DNA from: Lasioglossum baleicum | Lineage: Eukaryota; Arthropoda; Insecta; Hymenoptera; Halictidae | Assembly: GCF_051020765.1 (NCBI RefSeq) | Contig: NC_134941.1 | Span: forward strand, 3,100,001-3,164,000 | Direction of reading: 5' to 3' | DNA: 64,000 bases | Shown here: positions 1 to 12,312 of the stretch, in pieces | How positions within the stretch are numbered: the first letter of the stretch is position 1 | How the letters are laid out: each line of letters starts with the position of its first letter | Translations under genes and position numbers: made by a program | The notes under the pieces: generated by a model | Seen by the model: the letters and a program-made list of their open reading frames with translations, nothing else | Told to the model about the DNA's origin: nothing | Database searches by the model: none

Positions 1-258
1 AATCAGAATCCTGGATATCAAGGAGGCTATCCTCAAGGATATCCAGCTCAAGGCTATCCACAAGGCTATCCACAAGGCTATCCACAAGGATATCCTCAAG
101 GATATCCACAGGGGTATCCGCAAGGTGGTTACTATCCTCCACCTCCTTCCACTACCAAGAAACCGAATTTCAGCGATCAGCTGACCAATTTTGCTAAAGA
201 TTTTACCAAAAAGGTTATAACTCAGGCTGTTCTAGAGAAAATTACCGGGAAACTCTGA
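1..258 (+). CDS. C-terminal end of a YPQG-repeat protein (partial)
   Basis: The frame is open from the first base and ends at TGA 256-258, giving 85 residues. Residues about 9-42 are a near-perfect tandem of the tetrapeptide YPQG, encoded by 12-bp direct repeats that vary at third positions, so the protein repeat is being kept. A YYPPPP stretch and a roughly 35-residue tail rich in Lys, Phe and Thr follow. There is no membrane helix in this part. The start and any upstream exons lie outside the window. Tyr/Pro/Gln/Gly repeats occur in many unrelated low-complexity proteins, so I assign no function. The biased third positions and the clean stop support a real gene. Confidence 0.7.
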   Translation, partial: NQNPGYQGGYPQGYPAQGYPQGYPQGYPQGYPQGYPQGYPQGGYYPPPPSTTKKPNFSDQLTNFAKDFTKKVITQAVLEKITGKL

Positions 259-307
259 GTTTACTCAGCCGGCGAACATTCGGTGTAGAATAGCTTAACG
301 CGTGCTA

Positions 308-654
308 CAATGGCCAATGTATTCGAACGACCTTTAAATCGGAATAACTTTTATAAAAATTGAACCAAACGATTTGACTGTTTTTGAGCATTTGGAAGCA
401 TTGATTTTTACTGAATGACGTGCGAAAGAGGGTTTGAAAAAATTTTAATAGGTAGGAATTAAATAAAAATGGGACTTTTTGAAATTTAAGAATTTCTTTT
501 AACTTGAACCAAACGATTCGACTCTTTTCTTTACAATTAGAGGCATAAAAAGTCATTTAGCAAATTAATGCACCTAATTGCTAAAGAAGAGTCAAGCAAT
601 TTTAAAAAGGTTGTTCTGATTTGAAGAGCGTCCGAATACTTTCGTGGACCACTG
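308..654. mobile_element. Tc1/mariner-type foldback MITE
   Basis: The two ends are imperfect inverted repeats: the left begins CAATGGCC, and the right end read in reverse begins CAGTGGTCCACGAAAG. TA flanks both ends (306-307 and 655-656). The similarity runs about 45 bp inward, through GGACGC/CGACC and AACAAC/AATAAC blocks. The inside carries ACCAAACGATTTGAC and its relatives, which also occur in the element at 1805-2488, so the two are related. The open frame on the minus strand is not protein-like. Confidence 0.6.
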
Positions 655-656
655 TA

Positions 657-1803
657 TACATATTTAGATAGTTAGTACTGCTTTCTTGCGTTTACTATTT
701 CGCACATAATTTGTAGTTTCAGGAATAAATACTCGAAGGATCGGTCACATACGAAAAATGAGACAGAAGTTTAATCTGCACTAGTTATTAATATCCACTT
801 ATTGGAAACTAATCTGTCCCAGCATATGTTACCTTGATAACTCTCATTTCGCGATAAGTCGTACGAAAAGCGTAGCAATATCAATTAATCGATCAGCCAG
901 TGCCACTGTCGAATGATTATAATTGTTACATAAACCTTCTTTGGTTTAAAGTGATACATAAATAATAATACCGTTGACAAAATGTATTTAATCGAACAAT
1001 CCTAGTTGTTACAAAATTTACTTCTATATGAAATAAAGAAAATATGTATCCATTTCATGCGTTACGAGATAAAGAAAATATTCTGAATGATAACGAAGAA
1101 AATAGAGTAATGCATGAAAGATATTGTGATGTCTGATGCTGTTTGCAATGCAACTTATTGTTTTGTTCAGTCAAGACGTTACTAAATCGAAGAAAGTAAG
1201 AACAATTATTGTATAACGTTGAATGAAGTGAAATAAATATATAATGCAATTTTAAAAGAAATCACGTGAATCTTGATTTGTACAGGTAACCCGCAAAAAG
1301 TAATTGTATATTCAAACCAGCATACCAGACATTTTGGTGCCGGAAGTCATTGATTTGTATCGAGCACGACCCATTCCATACCTTTATGATGTATCACGAT
1401 ACAATTGTCTATAAATACAATTGACTGCACCGGCACAGCCTGATATTACCTACGTGGTCAACGAAGATATTCGTTGATAACGTTGCTCTGTAATCCACCG
1501 GTTAATTATCATGCGATGAGTGTCGGTGACAGACCCTTTGTCCACGGGCGCGTGTGTAATTAACCAAATTATTCTAGATGCGTTTAACAGCTGATCGATC
1601 GTTGCTACGAAACTGTAAGTACTTGTAAATACGGGCTAATCTACAATTCCTCTTTCCCAAAGAGAATACCAAATGAATGTTTATTATGCAATTAATATGC
1701 TGGCATACTCCCTCATTATCCTATACAAAAGTCAAAGAGCGTTTTTAGGCGTTTACTGTTCTGCTTAGAGAACTCTGTCACGTTGAAATAGGAATTATTA
1801 TAG
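657..1803. other. AT-rich non-coding spacer
   Basis: No convincing ORF, RNA gene or repeat pair was found here. An AATAAA at 724-729 is the nearest plausible poly(A) signal for the gene ending at 258, about 470 bp after its stop. The MITE at 308-654 would then lie in the 3' UTR. Confidence 0.4.
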
Positions 1804-1804
1804 A

Positions 1805-2488
1805 CAGTGAGTGTAAAAAGTATTCGTACACCCTTTAAAATAGAATAACTTTTTTATAATTGTACCAAACGATCTGATTTTTTAGAATCAATTAAAAGCA
1901 TTGGTTTACGAAATGATGTGCAGAAAAGATTTTCCGAAAATGATAATTTACAAAGTTACATGCAAAAATAAAAAAAGGCATTTTTTAAAACTGTTTTATT
2001 TGGGCCCTTAATGAAAATTTAAAATATATGTTTTGTAGATCTATGTTAGTTATACACATATTGCGAATTTCATCGAAATCTGATGTCGCAGGAAAAAACA
2101 ACACGCATCGAAAGATGATTATGTGGATTTTAAGTAGAAACTGATCAAAAGTCGTGTAAAACTACGATTTTCACAATTTTTAACCGCTTGTAGCTCGTGT
2201 TCATTCTCATCAATTTTCAGCATGTGTGACACACATTGTATGTAACTACTATAAATCTACAAAACATATATTTAAAATTTTCTTTAAGGGCCCAAATCAA
2301 GAAGTAATCAAAAATGCCTTTTTTATTTTTGCATGTAACCTTGTAAATTATCATTTTAGGAAAATCGTTTTTGCATATCATTTCGTAAACCAATGCTTCT
2401 AATTGACTACAGAAATTAGGTCGTTTGGTACAATTATAAAAGAGTTATTCTGTTTTAAAGGGTGTACAAATACTTTTTGCACTCGCTG
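1805..2488. mobile_element. 684-bp foldback MITE of the Tc1/mariner type
   Basis: The left end CAGTGAGTGTAAAAAGTA matches the reverse of the right end (CAGCGAGTGCAAAAAGTA). The match runs on almost through the element: the GGGCCC blocks near 2004 and 2288, with TTGTAGATCTA/TAGATCTACAA next to them, mirror each other. TA follows the right end; the left flank reads GA, so one base has changed. There is no ORF. It is a long-palindrome, non-autonomous element and a relative of the copies at 308 and 61660. Confidence 0.8.
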
Positions 2489-3412
2489 TATCTTCGTTCG
2501 AAGTTTAATGTTTGCTATAGAGGTCAATAATTTGAAAGAATAATTAGTAGGTTTGTATGTAACATGTGAAAATTATTGAATCGTTTTATGTAGGTGGAAT
2601 AAAGGTGGGTAGGTGTTAATAAATGGAGTTACTGTAGGTAGACGTGTTTAATAATATGCGTCAACGGTGTATCTTGTTTATGATGCTTAATTATAATAAA
2701 GAATTATAGTTATAGTTAATTATATAGTTAGAATTATAATAAAGTAAACATTCTCCATTTGAAAATTACTCCATTTAAAAATACTTCAATATTTCAATCT
2801 GAAAGTGAAGTGTGTAAGTAAATGATTTTTAATTTTCTTTCTGTACCTTTCTCATAATAAAATATAACATCGTGATCTGTGTGTCTCTCTCGCTCACAGG
2901 TTACAAGCAACAACGTGAGAAATATTTCATAAATGATATAAAGTGTCACTAAGGTAAGGTTCTAATCGATTATCAACCACCGCAGTAATAGATCATGAAC
3001 TTTAACTGTTAAAGGTTATTTAAGAGTTTGCGTTTCAATGAAATTAAAAATATACGTATAGGATACCAATGTATCACACTCCTTAAGTGTATCTAAGAGA
3101 GTTAAATTTACAATTCCTATTAAAATAATAGCAATTATTAAGTGAATAATATGCGTCTTCTTACCAAGAATGGACTTAAGCCAATTTCAAAATTAACACC
3201 TAGATTTGTCATAAAATTTGGAACAGTCCAAGTTCATTCGATATAATTTAAAATGCTTCAAATTGAGAAAACAATATTCAATTTATTTTATATTTCATTA
3301 TAAAACTTGAAAAACACCATTTATGCAATTCAGGAAATCTTCTAACTATATAAATTACATAACAATTTACTCCTCATTTACATTTTGTGTATGCGGGAGA
3401 GATTTGAAGGAG
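2489..3412. other. AT-rich non-coding spacer
   Basis: Nothing coding is visible. A short stretch near 3166-3200 (GGACTTAAGCCAATTTC) resembles the block near 4035-4060, so the repeat unit that holds the protein relic next door may extend this far. Confidence 0.35.
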
Positions 3413-4070
3413 TCATGGCGCTCCGGTGGTATGTAAGTCCATCATATCCTTGTATTTCGCGGTTGTAATTTGTATTATATTTTTATAAAGTAGTGTCAAT
3501 ACAATATTTTCGAATTTTCTTGGTCTATCCTGACGTGGTAATAAATTCAGTATTTTAAACTCCGCATTCTCATCCATTGATATCTTATAGAAAATTTTAC
3601 ATGGTTCATTTCTCAAAAAACACATTCAGCATATTTTTAATCAATTTATTGTTTCCCCGTTAGAATTCTTGACCCTTTTAAAAATTGCATCCTCCAAAAA
3701 TCTTGTTGATATGAAATCCTCTTGTTTCATTTCATTTAAAATAAATTTATTACTTTTCTGGCACTTCTTGATAAATTATTTTTCTTTAATGACGCCAAAA
3801 TCTTTGTCATTCACTAAAACTGAATGTCCTGATACTAAGAATTCATGGTCTATGATTTCCACATTATGGACTTGGGCCACTTTCACAATAAAAATTTGTA
3901 TCATTCTATTAACCAGCTAATTTCCTTTTTACAAAATCATTGTGATTTTAAATATATCAGTTACAATTTGCGTCAGAATGAAAAGATAACGTAGAAATGT
4001 AAATATTAAAATTGCTAGCTTGGTTTTTCTCGAAAATGGACTTAGGCCACTTCAAAACAAACGGCTCAAT
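3413..4070 (-). pseudogene. Decayed DUF7869-like repetitive protein (fragment)
   Basis: On the minus strand, frames broken by stops and shifts still read protein-like. An upstream piece (about 3860-3790) holds a SGHS..ND.DFG motif, and a downstream piece (3625-3413, 70 residues) contains LLPRQDRP and KYKDMMDL. From memory, this order (SGH-F-P-ND-DF-IIE, then a Lys-rich stretch, then K-K-DL) is typical of large repeated insect proteins annotated with a DUF7869 domain. No database was searched. About 300 bp of the element (3770-4070) recurs at 48570-48880 at high similarity, which supports a transposable or repeated origin. Confidence 0.5.
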
Positions 4071-4118
4071 TAACACTGTTCAATGACAAACATTGGAAGA
4101 ACTATTCAAAATTAATAT

Positions 4119-4121
<3 letters not shown>

Positions 4122-4157
<36 letters not shown>
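4122..4157 (+). repeat. (CT)18 microsatellite
   Basis: Eighteen uninterrupted CT dinucleotides. Confidence 0.97.
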
Positions 4158-4160
<3 letters not shown>

Positions 4161-4199
4161 CTATATCATATATTAAATTTATTTGGCAAATAAGCTATT

Positions 4200-6420
4200 G
4201 AAACGTCGCATCTGAACATCTCAATCGACTAACGACAATCACGCGGTGTCAAATTGTTGCATCACTCATCGCAATAAACAATGTACCAACAGCTGATAAC
4301 TCCAAAGTGTTCCACGATTACGTCGCCATTTGTATCGCCAAAATTAGATTGTTCGAACAGAAGGTCCAGCGAAGGTCACCGACCATGTGGCCTAAGTGGA
4401 GAATCGTGTAAAACCAGGTATGACACGGAATATGCTAACACCATTTAACATTTCGAGGCCGTTGATAATAGAACGGTTCGCAAGGCATTGTGTTACTATT
4501 CGACGGTACAGTCGCGTGTCGATTTTAGCGGCCGAGAAGAACGAATCGATAAGTCGACGGAGGCGTCCGACAGGGGTGGTAGATGACACTCGCACCCTCC
4601 CTCCGCGAATGATCCAGCAACCCTATTTCGGGCAGAATACGGTTGCGAGACTTGGTTTCTCGTCTCCGATTCCGCGGGCTGCACAGTCGCGCCGCATCCA
4701 CCGCCGGTTGTGTGTCTTCCTCACGGTCTCAGAACGCTTCGTCCACGCAGACCTGTCAGTCCGAAACAAGTTACTGCGATGGAAACACGTGGGAACATTC
4801 TCCGCGTGCTCGGAACGATGACGGCCGATGTTCAATTCGATTAAACGCGACAATCAAGAAGATCGATCGCGCGCCGATCTCCGACGAAATCACACAGCGA
4901 ATCTGTGATCCTCTTCGACGGGAATGCACGACCGAGCACAATCCGCTTTGCGATCAAACTCGACGCCAGTCGAGCACGTGTAGCCTTGAAAATCTCGTCT
5001 TCATCAATGAAAAATCATTGGTAACCGGGGCCAGATTGTGTTCCAACGTTACGATACTCCTCTTGATCGATGCCGGCCACGTTCTCCAGCAAGAAACCAC
5101 CGATATGCGAAGCAGATTCCGATCATTTTCTCGTTAGCACCGCGCGCACGTAGTTGGCAATATATTCGGGAGTAATTAACAGCTACCTCGCAGAAAGTTT
5201 CCGGGAAGTTTGAGCGGCATGATGTTCAGGCGGGAGAGTGATAAGGATGGTGCGCCGAGTGCGAGAGGATCGTAACAGTTCGATCTTTTTTCGGAGAATA
5301 TCTTCGAGTTTCTCCGACTGGTTCGTGAGACGATCAAGCAGCCCGTGATCTTTCGGAGTGCCACCGAGAACGGGAGCGTTCTCGATATTGTGTGTTTAAC
5401 GCGCTCATTACGCCCCGGGTTTCATTGTAAAAGCAAGGAGAACGAGAAGGGCGAGAGAGGGAGGGGAACGAAGATCTCAGTTAAATTGAAGTCTCCTTCG
5501 CATTCAGATTAATCCTCGGCCGTGTTCCATACACCGGATAATTAATCGTTGCGCAAAATCGTTGGATGACGTGTGGCAATTAATTAACGTTCCTGAGGAG
5601 GGCTACCGATGGAGAGGCCGCCGCCGGCGGAGTGTGTAGGGTCGGTGTGAAAGGGTCGGCGTGTTCGCTGCCAAAGAGAAAAAGAAAAGGAATCATGCGC
5701 TCGGATGTATTCGGCTGGTCGTCGTCGCGTCGTTGGCCGGGAAAGTACACCAGCAATATTCATCGGGAACACGTTCGCCGGTGCGGCAATTAGCAGCGGC
5801 TGAGCCACCAATCATGAATCGATCTATCTGCATCAGTTACGCCTTATCAGCTTTAATCCGCTAAAAGGAAGGGCGGAGGGTCGTTAAAGCCACCCCCCCT
5901 CCTCGGATAGCGGCACGTGAGAGGACGCCAAGGTAATTATGCGAAGATCGCTCTAATATAAATGTTGTTGATGAACAGCGACATGGGACGTCACGTTAGC
6001 CCCAGAGTCACGTGTCGACAATCTTTCGATCTCTGGTACGCAGCCTCCTTTTCGCCGTCGGGGAACAGAAATCACCCTAATCCTTCGATGAAACGGAACA
6101 CACACTCGCAGTCGCAACCTTCCTTTTGTACGGTGCTGGTGTGGACAGTCTCGTTCTCGCAGGGCTAACTCACTCGAGGAGATTAATTACGCGAAAATAA
6201 TGCCGCTCGATATTTATGTTCCTGTGCGACATGTGCTTGTGTTGCACGCGGTTTTGCACGCGAACAGAGAAATGCTTGGCAAGAAAGAGTCGTGTTGATT
6301 CTGGGGCTGAGTAAGTTAAATGATTTATCGCCGTGTTGTCTTGCCATCGAGCCAATTGTACATGCGGCCGGATCGCAAACAGTGGACGTTGCACGAGTGA
6401 TCGATCTGCGATTCTAATTT
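4200..6420. other. GC- and CpG-rich single-copy block, no supported ORF
   Basis: This stretch is visibly richer in G, C and CpG than everything around it and has no transposon ends. Open frames up to 164 codons exist on both strands (for example 4643-5137 +), but they overlap one another in several frames, lack domain-like patterns and look like by-products of low stop density. A promoter or untranslated first exon of the receptor gene 6-8 kb downstream is one possibility; a conserved regulatory block is another. The sequence does not decide. Confidence 0.4.
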
Positions 6421-8084
6421 ACGCCGTTTCGATTACGTGATTCTAATAAACGGTTTATTGCTAATATTGAAACAATTGCAGACTGCGGATTTTATGTATT
6501 TTTGACGAGAATTTACGTAAATCTATGTGGTGCTGTGACTCGAAAATGTGTTCTTATGGTTTCAATACCGAAGTATTAACAGAGCTTTTATGGGCACGCA
6601 AGTATGTTAAAGAGCATGGTGCATGACCACGTATTTCATTTGATTTGATTGAAAGAGACAGGAACCAAATAGGAATTTCGTTCTTTCTATAACAATTTTA
6701 ACCCTTAGCACGTGACTCAGAGTCACCACTAAAAATTGGTGCACCATTATTCAAAATATTGTTCACATCATTAATGTTGGTATCTAATCGATTATTAAAC
6801 ATTTAAATATTGTATGAGGTATTATATCACTTTCATATCCATGAAAAGAAAATGGAACGGAATTATGCTTGAAACATTTTAATTCACTGATTAAAATGAC
6901 TGAAGTCGCTGTTCTCACAACTGAGGACATTTTTAATTCCATTTTGTAATGCTATACTGGAAATTGTGACGCGTGGTAGACGCAAAGGCTGGAAACTTTA
7001 AATAACAAATTAGTCTAGAATATTCGCCTCGAATAGAGAACTAGCAAATTGTTAGTTCTACGAAACTTTTATTTTTATTCCTTGAAACTGTATACGCGTT
7101 TATTTCGAAAACACTTTTACGGAATCGGCGTGCGATACAGTTTCAAAACTAATCAGTCGACTTGAAATTTTATACACGTATAGAAAACTCTATTGCGCCG
7201 TGTGGAAAATTAAATTGAATAATTGTTTTTACCCGAATAAAATGAAATATTTTTGCGAGAAGTTCATTCTTTAACGTTTTTTAAAGAAATTAGGTTCACG
7301 CACATTCTGCAATTTTATTGAGAATACAAAACTGTTCAATTTTTTAATTTTATACCAGTACAATATGAAAAATTTAGATCTTGAGACCTTGTCGACATAT
7401 TTCTGCACATTTCAATTCCTTGAAGCGAAAAAAATACCTTTTTACTTTCTGGGACGTGTGGTAACTGAATATTAAAAATTTTTTAATATGTGGCCTACCG
7501 TCGTTCTGTAAGAATTTCGTAGAAGTTGCCTTACTTTCGGTGTATTACATGAGTTGACACCTTTAAACGGCAGAAAGATTTAAAGCATTCACGAATAGAA
7601 ATATATGAAATTTTCCAGAATTCTTCTGGTCATTCAGTATTTTCATTTACTTTTGCCGACATATTTAGCAAAGATACCTTTCTGTGGTTAAGTAAAAAAA
7701 ACAACGCCAAGCTAAATTGTTTTATTCGGTGTTTCAATGTATTTTTGTCAACCATATTGTCTACGTGTAAGGAATACCGCTGCTACACAGAGCGCAATAG
7801 AGTCCGCGACAGTTTTTCGGCGGCTGTGTGTCCGCTATCAAAGGCACACGGCTAAAAATGATGCAATCGGTTTAAAAGTCCTGCGGACAACGAAATGAGA
7901 GGATTTCGTGGTCGGAGTGGCACGCATTTCCGAGTCGAGCGTCGGAGACCCGTGTGACGTATCGGAAAAAAGTTTGATGATATTCACCGAGGTTCCAGTT
8001 ATTGAAATTCCATTACTTCTATAACGAGTTATTTAATTGTTCAACTTTTTCTCCGTACGGAATAGGTGATCCCCGTGAACTCGA
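6421..8084. other. Non-coding spacer with weak repeat remnants
   Basis: No gene is visible. Near 6699 a TTAA followed by CCCTTAGCACGTGACTC resembles the ends of TTAA-type MITEs seen elsewhere in the window, and a weak counterpart may lie near 6970-7000. I could not define an element. A GC-richer patch at 7790-7990 has no ORF. Confidence 0.3.
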
Positions 8085-8575
8085 ATGGTGTCCGAAGTTG
8101 ACCCGAAAAATCGGAAAAAGTCGATTTCAAAGTTTTGTGCAGGTCGTACAATTTTTAGTGTCAAGCTTCAATATTGTTTCCTTTTTTATTTATACACCCG
8201 TGAAGTACTTTACTTCTCATCGAAAGTCAAGAGATTTTATAGCACGCTTTGCATTCTTAAAGAGTCGCTGAAACAGTGTCCATTTTTTTAGCGATTTCGA
8301 AGTGTTTAAAGAAATTGTGTAAATTCTGAAATTGCAGAAGCTCTTCAAGTAGGTATACAGAGCACTTCCCCACAGATTTCGTTTCGTTATCGTCTAAATT
8401 AGTATAGTCATTAATATTTAAACATGATTAATTATTCTGTAAGTTTTTTTACGATGATAAAACTTCATTGAGGATTTTGTTATACTATTGAGTAATATTC
8501 GGCGATCTTTCTGTTATCATTGTATTCGATAAAGGTTTGTGAACATCGTGCCAAAAGAATTAGCATAAAGTTAGT
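8085..8575 (+). repeat. Dispersed repeat 'A', uninterrupted copy
   Basis: About 490 bp matches 14785-15577 (once a 343-bp insertion is removed there), and part matches 25400-25515. Shared landmarks are AAAGTCGATTTCAAA, the block around TATAGCACGCTTTGC, CAGAGCACTTCC and GTGAACATCGTGCCAAAAG. No terminal inverted repeats or long ORF are seen, so its class is unknown. Confidence 0.75.
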
Positions 8576-10062
8576 AGAATTAGAATAAAATTTATAGCAA
8601 GAATTTATAAATTTCTTAGAATATATATTTACTGTTTAATAAATTACGTAATTTACATGCAAAAGTAATTGTTTCGAGCTTTTCTATGAAAGTACTCCAT
8701 TATTTGTTTTGAATAAATAATCGGAGGAAAAATTGTTTGGAATAAAAGTTGAACAGTCTTTAATTATCTACAAATTTCTAAATAATATAAAATTTCGAAA
8801 AAAATTCTTTTCGACAAGAAATAAAAATCATTTTGACTTTTTAAAGGTTAAAATGTATTTTTAATTTGATAATGTTGTAGCTGACGTTAAAACGAATTCA
8901 ACGACCTGCTGTATTACGTCCTTGAGCCCATAAATAACACTAAACTAGTTTATTCCGACTTTTCGAGCCAATTACCGCACTCTGTGCGGTGTTAAGTTTT
9001 TGATATTTGATGACAGACGGATTCGTGCGTCGTTTCACGCCGATAATACGCTACTGCATGAAAGAGCACTTCATTTCTGTAGAATTGAAATCCATCGAGG
9101 TCATTTACACCACTTTTGATGCTGCGAACGGCGGACAAAACGATCCTTATTCGAGAAAGAAGCTCGAACGCTTCGGATCGCGATGATCGATGAAACATCC
9201 GCGGAAAGTAGAAAAAAGTTGCGGGATTCCTGCGGATTCGGGAATCAAGGAATCAACTTCTGGAAGTTCTCCGGTGAAACTTTTCAACGGCCGTGCTTCT
9301 CATACTGTGCTAAATATTAACAATCGTGTTATTATGATTTATTAGAGTTTTTGTTAGGTAGCTCGGGACTCTGAATAATACCTCGTTTAAGTCCCCGCCG
9401 CCGGTTTTTCTTTTATGTTACGTGTTGCATACGAAGTGAGCCACTTCCCCGTAAATTTTCTACCGCTTCCGAGAGACAGGGGCCACGAACAAAGTTCACT
9501 GCCTCGGGATTTTACGGACAGGGAGAATCATTCGTATTTCGTATCGGATTTATATTATTTATATTTGCTTAACTGAGAATGAGCGCTAAATGAGGCGCTT
9601 TTTCAGCGGAGTCACAGAAGTGAAGTCGCACGTGCTCTTAACGTGACCTGAATTTCGATAAGCCACCGCGACTAGTCAAACACGAGCTGAAATGGGTCAG
9701 TTTCTGCGTTTTTCTCTTTCGATTTTAATTTCGATAGAGTTACTGCTTCCCCGGTATGCGAAATTCATACGCTATTGCATTATTAAACACACACTTTTCG
9801 CGGAATCCATTTCCTAATCTTTAAAATTACTGAATTCCATGCACGGAAGCTAATATTGATCGTTGAGCGTGCTAACATAGAATCTTAATTAATAATTCGT
9901 TTTTCATAGAAAATCAAGTAGCTGATGGAACATGGGATTAGCACATTACATACCAGCGATTATTTCACAATATTTAAAAAATCTACGATTCGTAGCTAAG
10001 GATTTCATAATGAATTTTTTAATCTTATTAGTGGATTTTTAAAAAATGTCGAATCTATTTCA
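8576..10062. other. Intergenic sequence
   Basis: No convincing gene. Somewhat higher GC at 8980-9700, with only short overlapping frames. No paired repeats noticed. Confidence 0.35.
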
Positions 10063-10520
10063 TAATCTCCAAGCTAATATATTCAGCCGTAATTATTGCA
10101 TTTGCGATTACAATTTATTAATCCTAGAAGTACAAATTTTTCTACGAGAAATTATAAGCTAATATATCAAGATGTAAATTAATTTATTGCATTTGCGATT
10201 ACAATTTATTAATCCTAGAAGTACAAATTTTTCTACGTGAAATTATAAGCTAATATATCAAGATGTAAATTAATTTATTGCATTTGCGATTACAATTTAT
10301 TAATCCTAGAAGTACAAATTTTTCTACGAGAAATTATAAGCTAATATATCAAGATGTAAATTAATTTATTGCATTTGCGATTACAATTTATTAATCCTAG
10401 AAGTACAAATTTTTCTACGTGAAATTATAAGCTAATATATTAAGACGTAAATTAATTTACTGAAGAAGTCCTTTTTGTACGAGAAATTATAAGATAACAC
10501 ATTAAGACGTGAACGTAGTA
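10063..10520 (+). repeat. 91-bp tandem repeat array with alternating variants
   Basis: The landmark GCATTTGCGATTACAATTTA starts at 10098, 10189, 10280 and 10371, an exact 91-bp period. Units 1 and 3 read TTCTACGAG, and units 2 and 4 read TTCTACGTG at the same place, so the array was probably extended as 182-bp dimers. More diverged partial units flank it on both sides (10063-10097 and about 10460-10520). Confidence 0.93.
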
Positions 10521-10956
10521 ATATTTTTCATAATAAGAGATGTAGTAAAAGAATGATATTAACGATTTAAATTGCGCAGTGCTATGTAGTCGTTTTGTTA
10601 AGGGCTGAAGCACAGGGGAATTGTTTAACGAGACGGGTAGTATATTAAATATATCGAGGACACAGAGCATTAGAATCGTCGGAATTGTACGTGATAATAT
10701 ACGCCGGTTTTGAGAATACGCCGATCCAATTTAGCATATGAAAGGGCGTCCGCCGTTCTATGCATTCGTTACTCAGCTGAGGGCTTTCTATTCTTATTTC
10801 AGCTATTTATACATTTTTCTTGCCAAGATATTTTTCATGCCGCGAACATCCTCAAATTGTCCGAATAAGAGCTTTTCATTCGCATCGCTTCGATTTTACA
10901 AGATTTTTTCTAATTTAAAAAAATCATTTTAATATTCTCCAAGCATATTTAATTAG

Positions 10957-11157
10957 TAGACTGCGGATCTTTATGCAAAATGAAAATTGTCTGTATCGAT
11001 TGCATGGGATAGAAACCAAACAGAATGTTATTTCTTCCCTTAATAATTTTAATAGATGAAAAATCATACATTGACATCTTCAATTTCTAAAATTTTTCTA
11101 CAATTTTGAATTTCATCTACTCAATTTTGCTATAAATGCATAAAGATCCGCAGCCTA
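10957..11157 (+). mobile_element. hAT-type MITE, TAGACTGCGG family
   Basis: Begins TAGACTGCGGATCTTTATGC and ends CATAAAGATCCGCAGCCTA. The 8-bp flanks TTAATTAG and TTAATTAT agree at 7 of 8 positions. Non-coding. Confidence 0.85.
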
Positions 11158-11161
11158 TTAA

Positions 11162-11312
11162 TTATTAAACTATGGATTTTATACTGTCAAAAATGTATTA
11201 TGTAGTTTCAATGTATTAAAATTGTTGAAAGAAGAAATACATCGTCGTTTAATTTATGTTCGTTGGAATCGACTTGGAACATTTTTAGTTTGCATAAAGA
11301 TCCGCAGTCTGC
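11162..11312 (-). mobile_element. hAT-type MITE, TAGACTGCGG family, degraded
   Basis: The right end reads GCATAAAGATCCGCAGTCT, and the left end (near ACTATGGATTTTA) is badly diverged. It lies only a few bases from the previous copy and in opposite orientation. Confidence 0.6.
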
Positions 11313-11985
11313 TAATAAATCGATCTAATAAGTCATACGTATGAAGTACGTGTGAAATTTAAAACTATAGAAAAGATGTTACGAATGTTTAATTTGCTGA
11401 AATAATTGAAGACGAATTATTGAAATCTGGAATTCCTTTATTATTTTAATGTTTCTAAAGTGTCACTCCTGGACAGCGTTATGCACAGCGATGATTATTC
11501 TTGTTCAATTATGATGCGCCAGTTTAAATTTGCATAAGTTTAAATTAGCGAAATGGAAGAACAGACGTTGGCTTCTCACTTGTATACTAGCCGCGCGAGT
11601 TTTTGTGTAATTCGGGGCTTCACTTTTAATTAAACGAACTAACGTAATTTTGTTTGGTAAAACACCGAAATGGATTCTGGCAGTTATCGTATGTACGAAT
11701 GTTAGCGATCTTGGCATATCGTGTTCGTTCATTTAAAAACTGTCCAGAAATTGTTTCCTGGAAACTGGATAGTTTTCAACAAATTACAAAATTCGGACGC
11801 TAAAATGTCGAACGAATGCATGGAGATTACTACGGTGTGCGGAACGTAATTTCTAAATTGCAGATTTTTTTCAATCTTCTGAAATTTCTATATTTTTTTT
11901 TTAATTACTAGATTGCAGATTGTTTCTTCATTGAATTACTTTATACAGCGTACATTGTCATGAATATCCATAGCAGAGTAATTAG

Positions 11986-12186
11986 TAGACTGCGGTTCTT
12001 TATGCAAAATAAAAAATGTTTGCATTGATTGCAAGACAGAGGAGCGAAATAAAAATTTCTTTCTTCTTTTAATTATCTGATTAAGTTGAAACCAATACAC
12101 TAATGTCTTTAAATCTTTTTAATATGTCCAATGCTATAAATTGTGCTTACCCATTTTTGTGATAAATCCATAAAATCCGCAGTCTA
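11986..12186 (+). mobile_element. hAT-type MITE, TAGACTGCGG family
   Basis: Ends are TAGACTGCGG and CCGCAGTCTA, with 8-bp flanks GTAATTAG/GTAATTAC. It is closely similar along its whole length to the copy at 51181-51381, which suggests recent spread of that subfamily. It lies about 130 bp before the probable receptor leader exon. Confidence 0.92.
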
Positions 12187-12312
12187 GTAATTACTATTAT
12201 ACATATATCGATTCAGTGGACAATATAAAATCATTTTTAAATACTAATAATTTAAGTAATAAGTAACCTACACGATTACATATTCTCAGCAAATAAACGT
12301 GTTAATTTTCAG

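Noticed and set aside
4396..5137. Long overlapping ORFs (141 and 164 codons) in the CpG-rich block
   Set aside because: Several frames on both strands are open at once, there is no domain-like pattern, and composition explains the lack of stops.
10063..10520. Possible CRISPR-like array
   Set aside because: Units are 91-bp head-to-tail repeats without variable spacers, in a eukaryotic setting. It is an ordinary tandem repeat.
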